A stretch of 64,000 nt of DNA from Scylla paramamosain (taxonomy: Eukaryota > Arthropoda > Malacostraca > Decapoda > Portunidae): assembly GCF_035594125.1 (NCBI RefSeq), contig NC_087152.1, forward strand, positions 16,208,501 through 16,272,500, given 5' to 3'. The translations under genes were made by a program, and so were the position numbers. Below are positions 1 to 13,008 of this stretch, one piece after another. Numbering within the stretch: the first letter of the stretch is position 1; every line of letters begins with the position of its first letter. Under the pieces are notes generated by a model. It was not told the origin of the DNA, made no database searches, and saw only the letters and a list, made by a program, of their open reading frames with translations.

Positions 1-209
1 CTTTCACTGCGATATGTAACAATTCACAGCAATAAAAATAATGTACGGAATCTTTATAAACATCTGGAAGGAGGATAAAAAAGAATAATTATAGATTTTT
101 GCAATGTCTCACCAGTACAGAGTTTGGAGGTGGCTGTGAAATAACAAAACATGTCTCATAGTGTTTAGTGATTAAGGAAAGATGTGTCAAAAAGTAGTGA
201 AAGGGTTAA
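1..209. mobile_element. TTAA-flanked MITE, copy 1 (left end cut by window edge)
   Basis: The block ends in AGTGAAAGGGTTAA (196-209) and begins, just inside its left end, with CTTTCACTGCGAT. A second copy at 24112-24326 aligns along its whole length and supplies the missing left end. The ends are inverted (TTAACCCTTTCACT and its complement) and close on TTAA, which is the target duplication of piggyBac-type elements. There is no coding capacity, so this is a non-autonomous element. The piggyBac assignment is an inference from the TTAA ends. Confidence 0.6.
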
Positions 210-567
210 GTACTTTGCGTGGAATGTTTAAGACGATATACATGGTGCATCTTTTAACCTTGGCTTGAGTAAAGTGACTTGTTACCCCTCCTGTTTCCAG
301 ATCTTTACGCTTTTCCATGTAACACGCTGCGGCCGAAAGCATAAAAAAAAAAAAGTTTTATTCCTTGGGTTTCTCAGGTGAGATTATTGCAACACGCTAG
401 ATTAGAGAGACCGTATGAGGAAATTGGATGTTAGAATATACGAACATTCTCATGTGCTTCCCACCACCAGCTTTCGTGGATAGTCGCCAGGATTAAATTT
501 TGACTATTTTATATGCGACCTCCATTTAGTTTAATGATCTTTTTCCTCATTTCTTCCATTTTCTTTT

Positions 568-568
<1 letters not shown>
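210..568. other. Intergenic, nothing recognised
   Basis: AT-rich sequence with no open frame of note and no clear repeat. Confidence 0.6.

Positions 569-656
<88 letters not shown>
569..656. repeat. (CT)44 microsatellite
   Basis: Uninterrupted CT dinucleotide run; the Ser-Leu frames across it are not genes. Confidence 0.97.
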
Positions 657-657
<1 letters not shown>

Positions 658-743
658 AGAAAAACATACCTATTCATGTTCAAAACTTTCTCCTACCTCT
701 CATTTGCTGTTTTGCTTTTTATCTCTTTCTTTAATACAACCTT

Positions 744-835
744 CCATCATCATCATCATCACCATCATCACCACCACCACCACCACCATCACAACCACCA
801 CCACCACCATCATCGACATCATCACCATCATCCAT
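744..835. repeat. Imperfect CAT/CAC trinucleotide repeat
   Basis: Mixed CAT and CAC triplets read as poly-His in one frame and poly-Val/Met on the other strand. There is no surrounding coding context, so it is treated as a simple repeat. Confidence 0.9.
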
Positions 836-1077
836 ATCAAAATGTTAAAATAATTCGGTACACCTTTACTGTTCTTCATATGTTTGTTACTCCTATACGG
901 ATTACAAAGGCCAAAAGACAAATATATCGGTAAGCTTTCTCCTCTTCCATCTGCTCGAAACTTCTCCAGTCCTGCCTTCCCTCATACACTTCCTTATACA
1001 GTTTGTCTACTTTATCTTTTCCCGTCTCCTTCCTCCCTGCCTTTTCTCTGTTTGCTTCCCTTCTTCCTGAATTAATT

Positions 1078-1166
1078 CCTTCCTTCCTTTCCCATTTCCT
1101 TAATCCATGTACCCTCTACCGTTTCTCCTTCCTTCCTTCCTTACTTCCATCACCTTTACAACCTTG

Positions 1167-1262
<96 letters not shown>
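1078..1262. repeat. Degenerate TTCC tract followed by (CT)47
   Basis: A CCTT-rich pyrimidine stretch (1078-1168) runs into a pure CT array (1169-1262). Confidence 0.95.
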
Positions 1263-1265
<3 letters not shown>

Positions 1266-2356
1266 TAATAACGTGTGCCTTTGTTCCATCCAATCCCCGT
1301 AATCTACTCTCAGTTTTGACATCTTCTAACACCTCGCGTCACTACTGGTACTCCCGACACACAGCTATCCTGAGCCTCTGAGCCACTTAAACAATTATCT
1401 CCTATGTGGTGTCAAAATGAGTGTCTCGGTGTGTCTAGTTCATCAAGTAGTACTTTCGCCTTGTTGTTTTGCATGATCCCGTATTTGTTGTGCTTGTATT
1501 ACTGGTTTCGTAGCATACTGGTTTGTTTTCATATTGGTTGTTATTATTCACTTCAAGCTTAGATTAGTGTGTTTTCGCCTCAACCACTTTCTGAAGAAAC
1601 GGTTTTATCCGTCGATCTAGTTTCCTGTCTACCATGCGAGCCTCCCCTTTTTATCTATTCAGTTTATTAGCAAATTACGTAGTTTGCTGGTCAATTATTC
1701 TATTTGCTTATTTATTTATTTATTCTATTTATTTATTATTATTTTCTATTTATCTATTTCATTATTATTATTATTTTTTTTTTTTTTTACCATCTCTAAA
1801 TCATCATCCTACACAATCTTCCTACTACTTCTACACTCCACCCACAGCTTCCTCGGCTAGGATACAGGCTGGGGCACAGAACACTACATACGCTGCCTTC
1901 AACCAATCTTAATTTCAAATATGTTTGAGCGTTCGCCTTCCGCAGATATCCGCTCGGTTGGTTGCTTTTGCATTCTCTTCATCCCCAGCCACACTTCGCG
2001 GAGAAAAGACTGTTAAAAAATGCCATTTCATTCTGCAAAGGCGTGTTTCCGCGCTCTCAAGCTGTTGATCGTTAATATGCTGCCTGGAGTTATTCTTATA
2101 GAGGTCAGCCATTGAGAATCGAGTACAGCTACACGATATACAAAAAATAAAATCAGGAAATTTTTAAGCAATATTAGGTATAAGGGACGACGGATTATGC
2201 TGATGAGGGGAAGTAACATTCAGGTTTTCTTCTATATGTAGTATATGGAGAAGTACTGATATACGCGTGTGTGTACAAAGACTTCTCTCTTCAGCTCTGA
2301 CATGACGAAACATGACAGTGCCTAACATATATAGCAGGGGTGATAAAACAAATTCC
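1263..2356. other. Intergenic, nothing recognised
   Basis: Includes a TTTA/ATT-rich low-complexity patch with a poly-T run at about 1705-1790. No gene could be supported. Confidence 0.6.
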
Positions 2357-2420
2357 ACAGGGTTAGTAATCAGGATACGACAAAAAAATAATGGGTTTAA
2401 GCTTGATATATTTTTAAAAG
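2357..2420 (+). mobile_element. Short fragment of LINE family B 3' region
   Basis: The stretch with GGTTAGTAATCAGGATAC and AATAATGGGTTTAAGCTTG matches the fragment at 2893-2955 and the family B 3' region near 51430-51490. Confidence 0.55.
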
Positions 2421-2525
2421 CTACACATTAGTCCCATTTCTATTATTTTTTATCATTGATAGCGAGGAATATTTGTTGAACCGTAACTGATAACCATGAT
2501 ATTCTGAAATAGATCCGTACCATGG

Positions 2526-2630
<105 letters not shown>

Positions 2631-2870
2631 AGGGGAGACCGCATAAAATTAGCAGAGGGTCCTCGGAAAAAAACAGCATCAAAGAGCCAAATATTTACAA
2701 GGACAACAAATAGCGAAGTAACCCCTGCGGCGCGCCCATCAGCCTCACCCGCTGCACGCCGGGTTGCCTGGCCCCCACAGCCTGTTGTCTTTTCTTCGGG
2801 CGAGACACGGATGAACCAAACAACGGCGGACCGCGGAAGGTATAACGTATTCATATCCTTGAATTATTAT

Positions 2871-3184
2871 ACAGCGAATAGAAACAACATTCTCAGGATC
2901 AGCAATCAGAATAGAACAAGAAATAATGGGTTTAAGCTTGAAAAGATAGGTTTAAAAAGAGATAGAAAAGAATTGGTTCCCAAATAGTGGTAAAATGAAC
3001 GGAATCGGCTCAATAATAAGGTTGTCAGTGTTGAGTTATTAGAAAGCTATAAAAGAAGATTACGCAGATTTATGGACACGGATGATAGGTGGAAATAAGT
3101 AGGTACATCTCATACAGGGACTGCCACGTATAGGCCTCATGGCTTCTTGCAGGTTCATTTTACTTCTTATGCTGTTATGTTCTT
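2871..3184 (+). mobile_element. CR1-like LINE family B, 3' end fragment
   Basis: Aligns with the last 310 bp of the family B element at 51400-51730. Shared blocks are AGGATCAGCAA, GGGTTTAAGCTTG, the TTGGTTC block, and CATACAGGGACTGCCACGT near 3114-3130. It ends in degenerate ttcTTATG repeats. It is 5'-truncated with no useful frame. Confidence 0.75.
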
Positions 3185-4336
3185 AAGCTTCTCTTGCAAT
3201 TCCTCATTCGAAAATCCAATTATTCATCTGTCGCTTAAGGAGGACATGGTTTCCAGTCGCTCAGTCCTTCATCGTCTGACAAGAGAGGAAGCTCTGTTCT
3301 GCCAGCGAGTTACTCAGGCGGACAAAGGGAACAATAACCCGCCGGACTGGTTCAAGGGGTGGGGAGGAGGAGGAGGTCGGGGTTGTGCCTCGGATTATTC
3401 AGGCAGACTGAGTACACGGGGCAAGAAACTCCCCCATCCCGACCCACGTCTGGCATGCAAGTTGGAATACATGCAGCTGCAGTTTACATTCGCTCGGGGG
3501 TGACTCATGTTCGTCATGATTCATACTCGTAGTTGTCTGGCGGGTGTTGAAATTATTATTACACAATTCCCAGTGTCTATAGTTTTATACTCAGTAATGG
3601 TTGCATATTTTAGCGTTAGGTATTGGTTGTGTATCGCTTCAGCTTTTGTTGTTAGTAATGTCTGACTGTTTTTTCTCTCTCTTTTCCCATCAGAGGATAA
3701 TTAGTTCCTCGAATTGTGCAAAAATAAGCTTATCGTTCCCAGATGCGGAGCTCCGCTCCAATTAGTCTTTTTTCTCTTTTTTTTTTTTTTTTTTTACAGT
3801 AAATTCCACTTTCCTGTATCTCTTCCCAGCAGTTACAGTGCTTTCTCCTTTAAATGTTCAATCACTCGTAACTACCAGCAATATTAAAGGAGGGATCTTT
3901 GGACAAGTACAGTTACCGTTGTTCAATATCCCTCTGTGCACACCTTTATTAACGCAAACTTGACGACAATGAGTCTTTAGTGTCTCTTTACATTTACAGT
4001 AAAGCACTTCAGGGACAGTCGTGATCAGAAGTCGAGTAACTGAGCTTTGCTCTTTCTCTCAATTTCTATTCCTCTGAGGGAAAAACACTTAGTACAATGG
4101 CTATCAGTGGAGAAAGGCGTTACGGTGGCACATTACTCCTGCATTCACTTCACTTTCCTTTGCCCTTTCTTTCGACCTATAGTCCTGTGAGGGAAAAAAA
4201 CACTTAGCATAATAGAAATGAGTGTTGTATATTATTCGGTTACTGGCCATATTTGTATGACCCCGAATATCTGACACAGGTTAAAATGTATACCTTAAAT
4301 TATTTTTGTTCAGTTATATCTTCAACATGTGTACTC
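3185..4336. other. Intergenic with one imperfect direct repeat
   Basis: Two related blocks at about 4048-4103 and 4152-4218 share the core GAGGGAAAAACACTTAGYA, spaced about 108 bp apart. A poly-T run sits at 3778-3796. Nothing else is recognised. Confidence 0.5.
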
Positions 4337-4735
4337 TTAGTGTTGAATAGTTTGATACGTTTTACGAGATTCACATGAACCTGAGTATACGTATTCATCC
4401 TGCAAACTCATACTATCACTAACATGTTCTGACCTTTGTGTCATTCTGTATTTCCAAAGATTAAGCAGTGATGCCCAGGAGTAATTACGAAAAGAGTTGT
4501 TGAAATGGTGCCCTGTTAATCTTGCAGGATGTGGAATATATTTTTCCATATCTGTCTCTAGTAGGACATTGCCAAAACAACACAGTACTTTCGAATTTTG
4601 ATCCATACACGTATATGAAACACCTCGAGTACACCGTGTCTCTGTCACTGTGTCACCATCCACTATAGTGAATGCGGCGATCCTCTTCAAGTATCGAGCC
4701 AAAGAGCTGTAATATTCACGGCCAGACATGACCAT
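4337..4735 (-). CDS. Hypothetical 132-aa open frame, unrecognised
   Basis: An ATG-started frame of 132 codons whose composition is not low-complexity: it has several Cys, Tyr and Trp residues and no repeat run. I do not recognise any family, signal peptide or membrane segment. No splice partner or neighbouring exon is visible, and no promoter or polyadenylation signal stands out. It may be a decayed fragment of a gene or mobile element, or a chance frame; a frame this long can arise by chance in 64 kb. Confidence 0.2.
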   Translation of the reverse strand: MVMSGREYYSSLARYLKRIAAFTIVDGDTVTETRCTRGVSYTCMDQNSKVLCCFGNVLLETDMEKYIPHPARLTGHHFNNSFRNYSWASLLNLWKYRMTQRSEHVSDSMSLQDEYVYSGSCESRKTYQTIQH

Positions 4736-4829
4736 TCAGGGAATTAATTTACTTTTATGTTATGTGGGAAGTAAAGAGGTGATGACTGTGTCTCACCTGT
4801 ACTGCTGCTTTAAGTGAATGTTTAATCAG

Positions 4830-4862
4830 GTGTGTGTGTGTGTGTGTGTGTATGTGTGTGTG
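4830..4862. repeat. (TG)n microsatellite
   Basis: Short TG run with one TA interruption. Confidence 0.9.
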
Positions 4863-7512
4863 TCGCGCGTTGGTGTGTACCGCCGTGGTTCAACAGTCGT
4901 CGCGTCTAGCCACAAGTCCAGGAACAACAACAATGACTACACAGATAATCAGTTAGTAATTGTTTTTAATTGAGCGGCTGAGCTGAGCCTGTGCTGGGAT
5001 GCGTGAATAACGCGGGGAAGCGGCTGCCGCCTCCCCGCCCTCATCACAAATCAATATTAACTTTGCCCTTATTAGACAGATACTACTTAATTAAAAAGTT
5101 TCATATTTTTTCAAGGGGACGAAAAACAAAATTAGATTATTTCTAAAATGCATTACTTTGTAGATTTTTTTTCTCAGGAAAGTTTGTCACATGGCAATCA
5201 ATACGAATCTCGGAGAAATCATATCATAATTTTTGTGGGTGTGAAGTGATTTCATATTTACGGAGGACGCGCAATAACTGCGTGGAAGCAAGCTTTGATA
5301 GGAAATTAATGTTTGTTGAAACGGTGCCACTCCACGGTGAAAGGCAAATTACCCGGGCCAGTTGGACACTATGGAGTGGCCATCTCGTGTAATGATGGAA
5401 CGCCGCACACTTGGGCAGCGGCGATGAGGACCAGCAGTGGCCCGCCACTGCTGGCATCCATTAGAGCCACCTTCCGGTGAGTTCCTCGCCCTTTGCTGTG
5501 ATGAGAGCCCCGCGATCCACAACCGATGGTCCGATGTAGACTGCGGAAAGCAAGCAGATCATGATGAACTTAGTTTGCATTAACAAGAAATGCAAACTTA
5601 TTAGCGAAGAAAAAAAAAATCAGTGAAAAAGCACAAGGAAAAATATTGGTGAGCCTCAGTCCAGAAAAAAAAAAAAAATGTTAGTTTCCTTCGAACTGGA
5701 AATTAAAAATTCTCCTTGTGTGAACGCAATGATAGAACAGACAGATGAGTGCCACACAATAAAAAAAAAAAAAAAAGAAAGAAGGACCACAGATGTCATG
5801 TAAAAACGTGGCCTCAACTTCCTTGGAAAAGACAAATTTTCTCTGAGCACTGGAGGGCGAGCAGCTGGCAATGAGTAATAATGTATTCATTATTATATTG
5901 AATACCTACTTTACGTTTATTGTTCTTCTGAAACACCTAATACCATTACACTGCCAAATAAGAATTGAATGCACTGAGCTGTGAAATAACTAACGTGGAT
6001 GTCAATCAATACGTTTCTCCCCACAGTGACACAACTCAGCAATAAAACGAACTGCTTGTTCATCTGACGCCCTCCACGTCCAGGCAGCGACGCGACAACA
6101 TGGCCGCTACACTTGTAAATTCTGTCAGCCCGTCACATTTCGAGTACTGAACCTAAAATTGGTGTTACTAGGCTCACATGCAGTAAAAACATCATCTTCT
6201 GAGTGAGTAGATGGTGTTAAGTTCCACGTCACATGTTTGACAAAGAAGTAAATGGGAAGAAAGTAAGGCATCTTCTATATCCTTCATCATAGCTCTCTAT
6301 CACAAGAATGTATATTGGTTCTCTGACAGATATACTTGCAACTGCCACACAAATTGCTGCTCAGCGATCAGCCCAACGTGAACAATGTCTCTCTGCGTCT
6401 AATACAATCAGGATACACACCAATAGAACAGAGACGAACTCAGGGAAGGCACAGAACGGCTTCTCCAAGGAATGGTGCAATTAAGTAGACTGAAACTCAT
6501 TAGCAATGTTATGACTTATTTTCTTGAAGTTTTAAGTGTACAAAAAAGAGGCGAGGAAGTATTCAACAGACAAAAAAAAAAAAACACTGGGGAAAGAATC
6601 CGCCTGCAGCCTTTCACGATAACAGATACGAAAAATGAATAATGTCTAGTTTACCAAGTACTTTTCAGTCTTCCTTGTATGAGTTCCCAAGTGACAAACG
6701 TAGGAGGACAGCTTGAAGTCAGCAATATTCTGGCTACAGTGGCGAAAAGGTTACCAAACTCTTAACCTAGAAAACTGAAGAGAACAAAATTGAATGCAGA
6801 ACAGATCTTAGAATCGGGCAGCGAAAGACACAGGAAGCATTTAGTTAGGAAATTCGGGGCATAAAACATGAAAATAACTTTAACACCACGATGAACCGAG
6901 AGACTGAAATACGGTCTTAAAGCAGAAAGACTGACGAGAATAACCACCTTTAAATTCAACCCTGTGTAAAAGTATTAGAGTGAAGGAAGTATCAGTATTG
7001 GATGTCCCTTGATAGTCTTGTCCTGCACGCGTCATAGGTCTCGTGCTGACCAGGTCCAAATATACCTGAGCAGCAAAGAGCAGAAATGAAGCACGAAAAT
7101 GTGAGCGCATAAGGAAACCATCGTGAAATTCAAAGCTTTGTATTGGGAAAGGTGTGAGCAGTGCAGAGGGTGAAAAGAGGGTTGAGTTCGGTGTTAAGAT
7201 TCTCACTGCTGCAGGGGAGACTGAGAAATAAGAATGTGTGAAGAGGCGGAGAAGAAAGCGAGGAAAATGTTGAGAACTGTGACTGAGGGGAAAGAGAAGT
7301 GTGGGAGTGTGAAGACGAAGACGAACAGGAAAAGGAGGATGTAGCGGAGGAGAAGGAAAAGTGAGAGAAGTTTTCAGAATTCCTTCATGACCACACAAGT
7401 CAGAGTTTGTCGATCAATGTAATGATTAGATACATGAACAGCTCAGGAGGAAGACGGAGAGCCAGACAGGTACATGGATCAATCAAAAGATGGCCATACA
7501 GTAATAAAAGGC
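4863..7512. other. Intergenic, nothing recognised
   Basis: Only homopolymer A tracts (5610-5620, 5665-5679, 5760-5776, 6573-6584) and a purine-rich stretch at 7140-7390 stand out. Minus-strand open frames across the purine-rich stretch are Ser/Pro/Leu/Phe-rich by composition and are not called. Confidence 0.6.
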
Positions 7513-7513
7513 T

Positions 7514-7550
<37 letters not shown>

Positions 7551-7551
7551 G

Positions 7552-7602
<51 letters not shown>
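7513..7602. repeat. Compound (GA)n-(CA)n microsatellite
   Basis: GA run (7513-7547), short GC-rich spacer, then CA run (7556-7602). Confidence 0.95.
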
Positions 7603-7605
<3 letters not shown>

Positions 7606-7707
7606 AAACAAAAACAAAAAAATATGAAACTTTGTCAGAAATTTTGAAGGTACAGTTTAGATAAATACAAAATAAAAAGTAAATAAATAAAAAAAACTTC
7701 CTTAACT

Positions 7708-7811
<104 letters not shown>

Positions 7812-8090
7812 TGCACGACTAAACACCAAGTTATAAACGTGATAGATTAACTCAACAAATATACGACACGTGGGCAGAAATTTGCCACAAAGAGGTAGGT
7901 GCAGACTGGCGGTGTTCAGGCAGTACGTGGTGGTGGAGGAGCCTGGAGGGGGAAATACCTGGCTCATACTTCCCACCGACGCTGCCACTACGTGCTGGCA
8001 ACTCGCCAAATTTATGCTGAAGGTACGAGGTATTCAGTGAAGCAATGTTTTACCTGCCGCGTTAAAAAGTGGGGGCTTTGAAAAGGTGGG

Positions 8091-8093
<3 letters not shown>

Positions 8094-8175
<82 letters not shown>

Positions 8176-8296
8176 TGAGTGACCGAGACACAGACGGATG
8201 GACGACGGACGGACGATATGATGGACAGATAGACACAAACAGACAAACATACAAGTATAGACAGACAAACAGAGAGAGAGAGAGAGAGAGAGAGAG
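8094..8296. repeat. (GA)n arrays with GACA/GACG-rich linker
   Basis: GA runs at 8094-8172 and 8269-8296 flank a degenerate GACA/GACG linker. Confidence 0.94.
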
Positions 8297-9833
8297 GAGT
8301 AACGCTTTCAGATTCCATGATTCGCTGCAGATTACATTCCCATATTAATTCGAAAGGGAGTGAGTCAGTGAGCCCAGAGCACCTCGCCCCGCCTCACCTC
8401 CCCACCGCGGCTGTCTGTTGCAAAGTGGGCAATGTTTGGGGCGAAATTTCGAAGCACATCTGGCCGCGACCACCGTCCCGGCGAGGCGAGTGGCGGCTCC
8501 TGATGATCGGAACGAACTTTATGACGCGACAGATTTAGGTATCACACCGGCTGCTCCCAATACATAATTACGGGGCACAAGCCTTCCATTAGAGAGAAGT
8601 TATGTTAGCAGCGTATGTGTCATTACTAATAATATACATCATTACAAAGCAATCTACTGATGTAATGAACACTTCATGAGCTCCCCCATCAATATTTGCA
8701 TACGAATATATTAAATGTCTTTGCTGAAATATTTCGTCGATATTTTTTTTCCTTTCCGAGCTTATGTAATCCGCTATTGGTAATGTTATGTACGGTTGCC
8801 TTTGGGGTGTTTATTGGATATTAATTGTGTGAATGAGTGAGAGTGAAAGAGGACTACGTGGGAGGTGGCATGAATGGGAACTGATGTGCGGTAATTTTAT
8901 GAAGGTCTGTATTGGTACGTGCTTTTTGAAACGTGAAATCATATCACAGAACTCCCCAACGCTTGAAAACTAAAACCATAAATATAAGTGGGGAGCGAAT
9001 ATACATAATCATGAAATGCTTGTACCATTTCAAATGTGTAGAGAATACAATTCTCATCTTGTAAAGCTAATGCGAAAGAAATTTCACTTCACTTGGAGAA
9101 AATGTTAGCGCAAGTAAAAAAAAAAAGATGGTAGTAGAAAAAAATTACTTAACTAGAGAATAAGACCACATAAAGAATAGAGCATTTCAACTGACAAACA
9201 TCCACAGCTGGCTCAATTATAAACTTATTAAAGGGAAAAACTACTGTCCAAGAAAATTACCTTCAATTGGAGAACTTAAGATAATCCTACGTAAAAATAA
9301 TTAAAATGGGCAAAATTTACGTATTTCAGTACCTATGTAAAAAATACTACCTTTCATGTTGATAATACTATTGGTTACTGAATATTCATAACGAGCAGTC
9401 TATTCAATACGAAACAAAGGCGGCTATTTTTTTCTTTCATACAAACCTCATAATGTCCTACCGGAGGTCTGACCCAAATTAGTTTCTACGAACGTGAACT
9501 ATAAACCAGACTTACTTCACTTTTATATTAACAGGTTACATAATTCAACGTACACGATACAGAGCGGAGAACGAAACATTGTGTGTCTCGACTTGAAACA
9601 AAAAAAGAAAATCAGAGCAACAAAATTCCAGATCGGATAACACGAGGGAATGAGAGAGTAAGCAGCCAGCATCAATCGGACAAATAACACAGTTAACGCT
9701 TGAAATTCACTCCGATCAGTTTACGTATGCACGAGGCAGGAATTCCATCAACTGTGAAGATCAAAAGTGCCTCGGCAATTGATGTTGTGACGGAGCACTT
9801 TTGTCCGTAAAACCTGTGTGTGTTTGTGTGTAA
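8297..9833. other. Intergenic, nothing recognised
   Basis: AT-rich unique-looking sequence. A GC-richer patch lies at 8380-8530, with no splice or coding pattern I can support. Confidence 0.6.
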
Positions 9834-10139
9834 GGAGGAGGAGTAGCAGGAGGAGGAGGAGGAGGAGGAGGAAAATAAGAATAAGAAGAACAAGAACAAG
9901 AAGATCAAGGACAAGAAAAAGAAGGACAAGAACAAGAACACCAAGAACAACAGAAACAAGAACAAGAAGAAAGAATACAAAGGAATACAAAAGAAAACAA
10001 AGGAAGTCCAAACAACAAGAGACTTTGAGGTCCTTACTGCATTATCTGGGTAACTATCCTAAGCTACCTATTAATGGGAGAGACAGGATAGTACGAGGAA
10101 GAAGGAGAACAAGTAGAAGAACAAGAACAAGAAAGAAAA
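9834..10139. repeat. Purine-rich GGA/AAGAAC degenerate repeat
   Basis: A GGA run (9834-9871) passes into a degenerate AAGAACAAG tract, interrupted by unique sequence at 10005-10095 and resuming to 10139. Confidence 0.85.
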
Positions 10140-10146
10140 ATCATCT

Positions 10147-10150
<4 letters not shown>

Positions 10151-10217
<67 letters not shown>
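10151..10217. repeat. (CT)n microsatellite
   Basis: Uninterrupted CT run. Confidence 0.97.
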
Positions 10218-10220
<3 letters not shown>

Positions 10221-10593
10221 ACCCACTAAGAGCAGCACAGTCCACCAGGGATAAGGAGGTGGCGCGGCGCAGGGGCATTAGTTCACGACAAGATATGCGT
10301 GTCACGCCAGATATATTGTGCACCATTATGTATTTAAAATTAGTTCAGTGTTCGTTTCCTGCCGCGTCGTAGCATCATTAAGTCACGAGCAGAGTAAATA
10401 ATTCAAGGGATAATTAAAAAGGAGGGAGAAGAAGAAGAAGCAGATAAGAACGGTGACTAAGGTAAATTCTGAATTACTACCGAAAGCGACAGGCGAGTGT
10501 GATGTGCTAACAAACAATTTTAAAGAATAGCGTGTTTATTGGTGAAGAAATTATACTGAACACCCGACAGTTTTGTTATACTGCAAAGTAGGT

Positions 10594-10739
10594 TCTAGAG
10601 ATGATAGGTAGATAGACAGATAGAAAAATAAGTAAATAGGTGATAGACAGATAGACTGATAGATCGATAGATAGACTGATAGATAGATGGATATATAGGT
10701 AGTTAAACAGATAGATAAATAAACAAATAGAGACGATAG

Positions 10740-10770
<31 letters not shown>

Positions 10771-11312
10771 GATAGATAGATAGATAGATTGGTAGACTGA
10801 TAGATAGATAGACAGATAGATAGATTGATAACTCGATAGATGGATATATAGGTAGTTAGATATACAGATAAAAAGATAGATAGATACACAGATAGAAAGA
10901 AAGGTAGATAGATAGACTGATAGATAGATTGGTATATAGGTAGTTAGACAGATAGATAGATAAAAAGATAGATAGATAGATAAGTAGTTAGGTAAAAAGG
11001 CAAACAGATAGATATATAGGTAGATGGATAGGTAGATGGATTGATAGACTGATAAATAGGCAGATAGTTAGCTCGGTAAATAAACAAAAAATAAATATAT
11101 AAATAGATGGATAGATAGATAGGTAGATAAACAGATTCATAGGTAGATACATTTATTTACTGATAGATTAATAGATAAGTAGACAAATACATAGATATAT
11201 AAATAGATGGATAGATAGATAAATGGGTAGGTAGATGGACTAATGGCTACATAAATAGATAAACAGATGCATACATACATACATATACAGACAGATAGAT
11301 AGATAAATGATA
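10594..11312. repeat. Degenerate GATA tetranucleotide array, about 720 bp
   Basis: Imperfect GATA units with many point changes (GGTA, GACA, GATT), indicating an old array. The Ile/Tyr/Ser/Leu frames across it are artefacts of the repeat. Confidence 0.93.
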
Positions 11313-11334
11313 GGTATTTGAATGTGCATGCTGT

Positions 11335-11452
<118 letters not shown>

Positions 11453-11684
11453 ATTCAGTTAATGAACTCACAGAAAAAGAAAATGTTGATACACGACTAC
11501 AATTAATATATACATAATTAAGGCATTTCTTGTGTTACCAAGATACGATGAACAAATCCATTCCACTTGATCATTAATTTACCTTTCTTACTCAACTCCC
11601 AACTCGTTCCGTCTAACTTTATTCAACTGATGATAGAACTGCAAAAAAAAAACTTTCATCCACTTTTCTGTGACTTTGAAAAAT

Positions 11685-12110
11685 AATGATAATACTAAAA
11701 ACGTCTTTCATTTTTTTTTATCCATGTCTCAAATTTACGTCTAGTGGTAGTTATATTATTCTCAAAATATTACGTTTCTTTTATTTATTTTTTTGTGAAT
11801 AGTGAAAGAATACTCTTTCCACCCAGCTTTAAAAGTAATGATAATACTAAAAATACCTCCTATTTTTATCTCTCTCAAAATTATATCTAGTGATGGCGGA
11901 ATTATTCATAAAGTCTTACGTTTCCTTTTCTCTCTCATGACAAAGAAAGAAATGGAAGAATAAAAGCTAGACATACTCATTTTAGTGCTCCAAAAGTTTT
12001 CAGTGGCCAGTCATTTTTTCGCCCTCCTTCTATGACAAAGAAGAATTAGAGAAATAAAAACCGCAAATACTTCTTTTAGTCTCCCCAAAGTTTCAGTTGC
12101 ATTCATTCTC
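11685..12110. repeat. Degenerate tandem repeat
   Basis: The block GATAATACTAAAAA recurs at 11688 and 11840. ATATCTAGTGATGG/ACGTCTAGTGGTAG and TTACGTTTC also repeat in order with a period of about 152 bp. Two later, more decayed units begin near 11965 and 12060. Confidence 0.5.
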
Positions 12111-12445
12111 TCCCTCCCTCTGAAACCGTTTCCCTTTTTCTAGTTTACCATGTGTCAGTCTTTACCTATCTCATTTGACGATATGACGGAGGTCCACACG
12201 ATACTCCCATCTTAAGTTTCTTCTCAGCTCAGTCGCCACCCACACTCTCCTCTCCTCATTTTCTCCCGCCTCATTATAAGTCTCATGAGCTTCGTAGAAC
12301 GTTCCTCTTACTCATCGCTTCTCACGTCGCATAAAACTTCTCTCATTTGTACGGTAAGAAGGATGAATATTCTTTCCCTTTAGTGCACAAGAATAAAAAA
12401 AAACATAATTATAAACATCTACCATGTATCTTCTTTCTCCTCAGG

Positions 12446-12596
<151 letters not shown>

Positions 12597-12707
12597 GTCG
12601 TTAGTTTCGCGATACTTTTACGCCTTTCTGGTCCCAACATTTCCTTGCCTCCAGTATTTTTAGTAGATTATCGTCTTTTTTATTGCATGTTGACTTTAGT
12701 GCAAGTG

Positions 12708-12708
<1 letters not shown>

Positions 12709-12756
<48 letters not shown>
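12709..12756. repeat. (GT)n microsatellite
   Basis: Uninterrupted GT run. Confidence 0.96.
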
Positions 12757-12758
<2 letters not shown>

Positions 12759-12918
12759 AGGCAGGAATCTTTACATCATCGGCTCGTATTCCAAACGTTC
12801 TGGCGTTTCATCTGGACTACAACTAACACGTTCTAGTCTAGTGGAAATTATAGGGCTTTTTCGAAGTTGTTTTAATGATTCCTGCGATAATCAAACATAA
12901 CCTCTGTGCTTTTAATAT

Positions 12919-13008
12919 TGGAAAACATCCTGAGAACCCGACTTATCATCTCCGTGGCCTTTGAAAGTAGTCCTAATGAAAGCTCAAAGCGTTAAGGAAC
13001 ACGGACCA
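12919..13008 (-). repeat. Dispersed repeat family D, copy 1
   Basis: On the minus strand it reads GTCCGTGTTCC, AACGCTTTGAGC, CTTTCAAAGGCCACGG, AGATGATAAG, GGGTTCTCA in order. This matches the copy at 23936-24055 almost block for block. Confidence 0.65.

Noticed and set aside
676..933. Frame with a long His tract
   Set aside because: CAT/CAC simple repeat without gene context.
6880..7398. Minus-strand frame of 172 codons
   Set aside because: Ser/Pro/Leu/Phe-rich because the plus strand is purine-rich; no domain, start context or splice pattern.
10594..11312. Possible CRISPR-like or regular spaced array
   Set aside because: It is a degenerate GATA repeat with no unique spacers.
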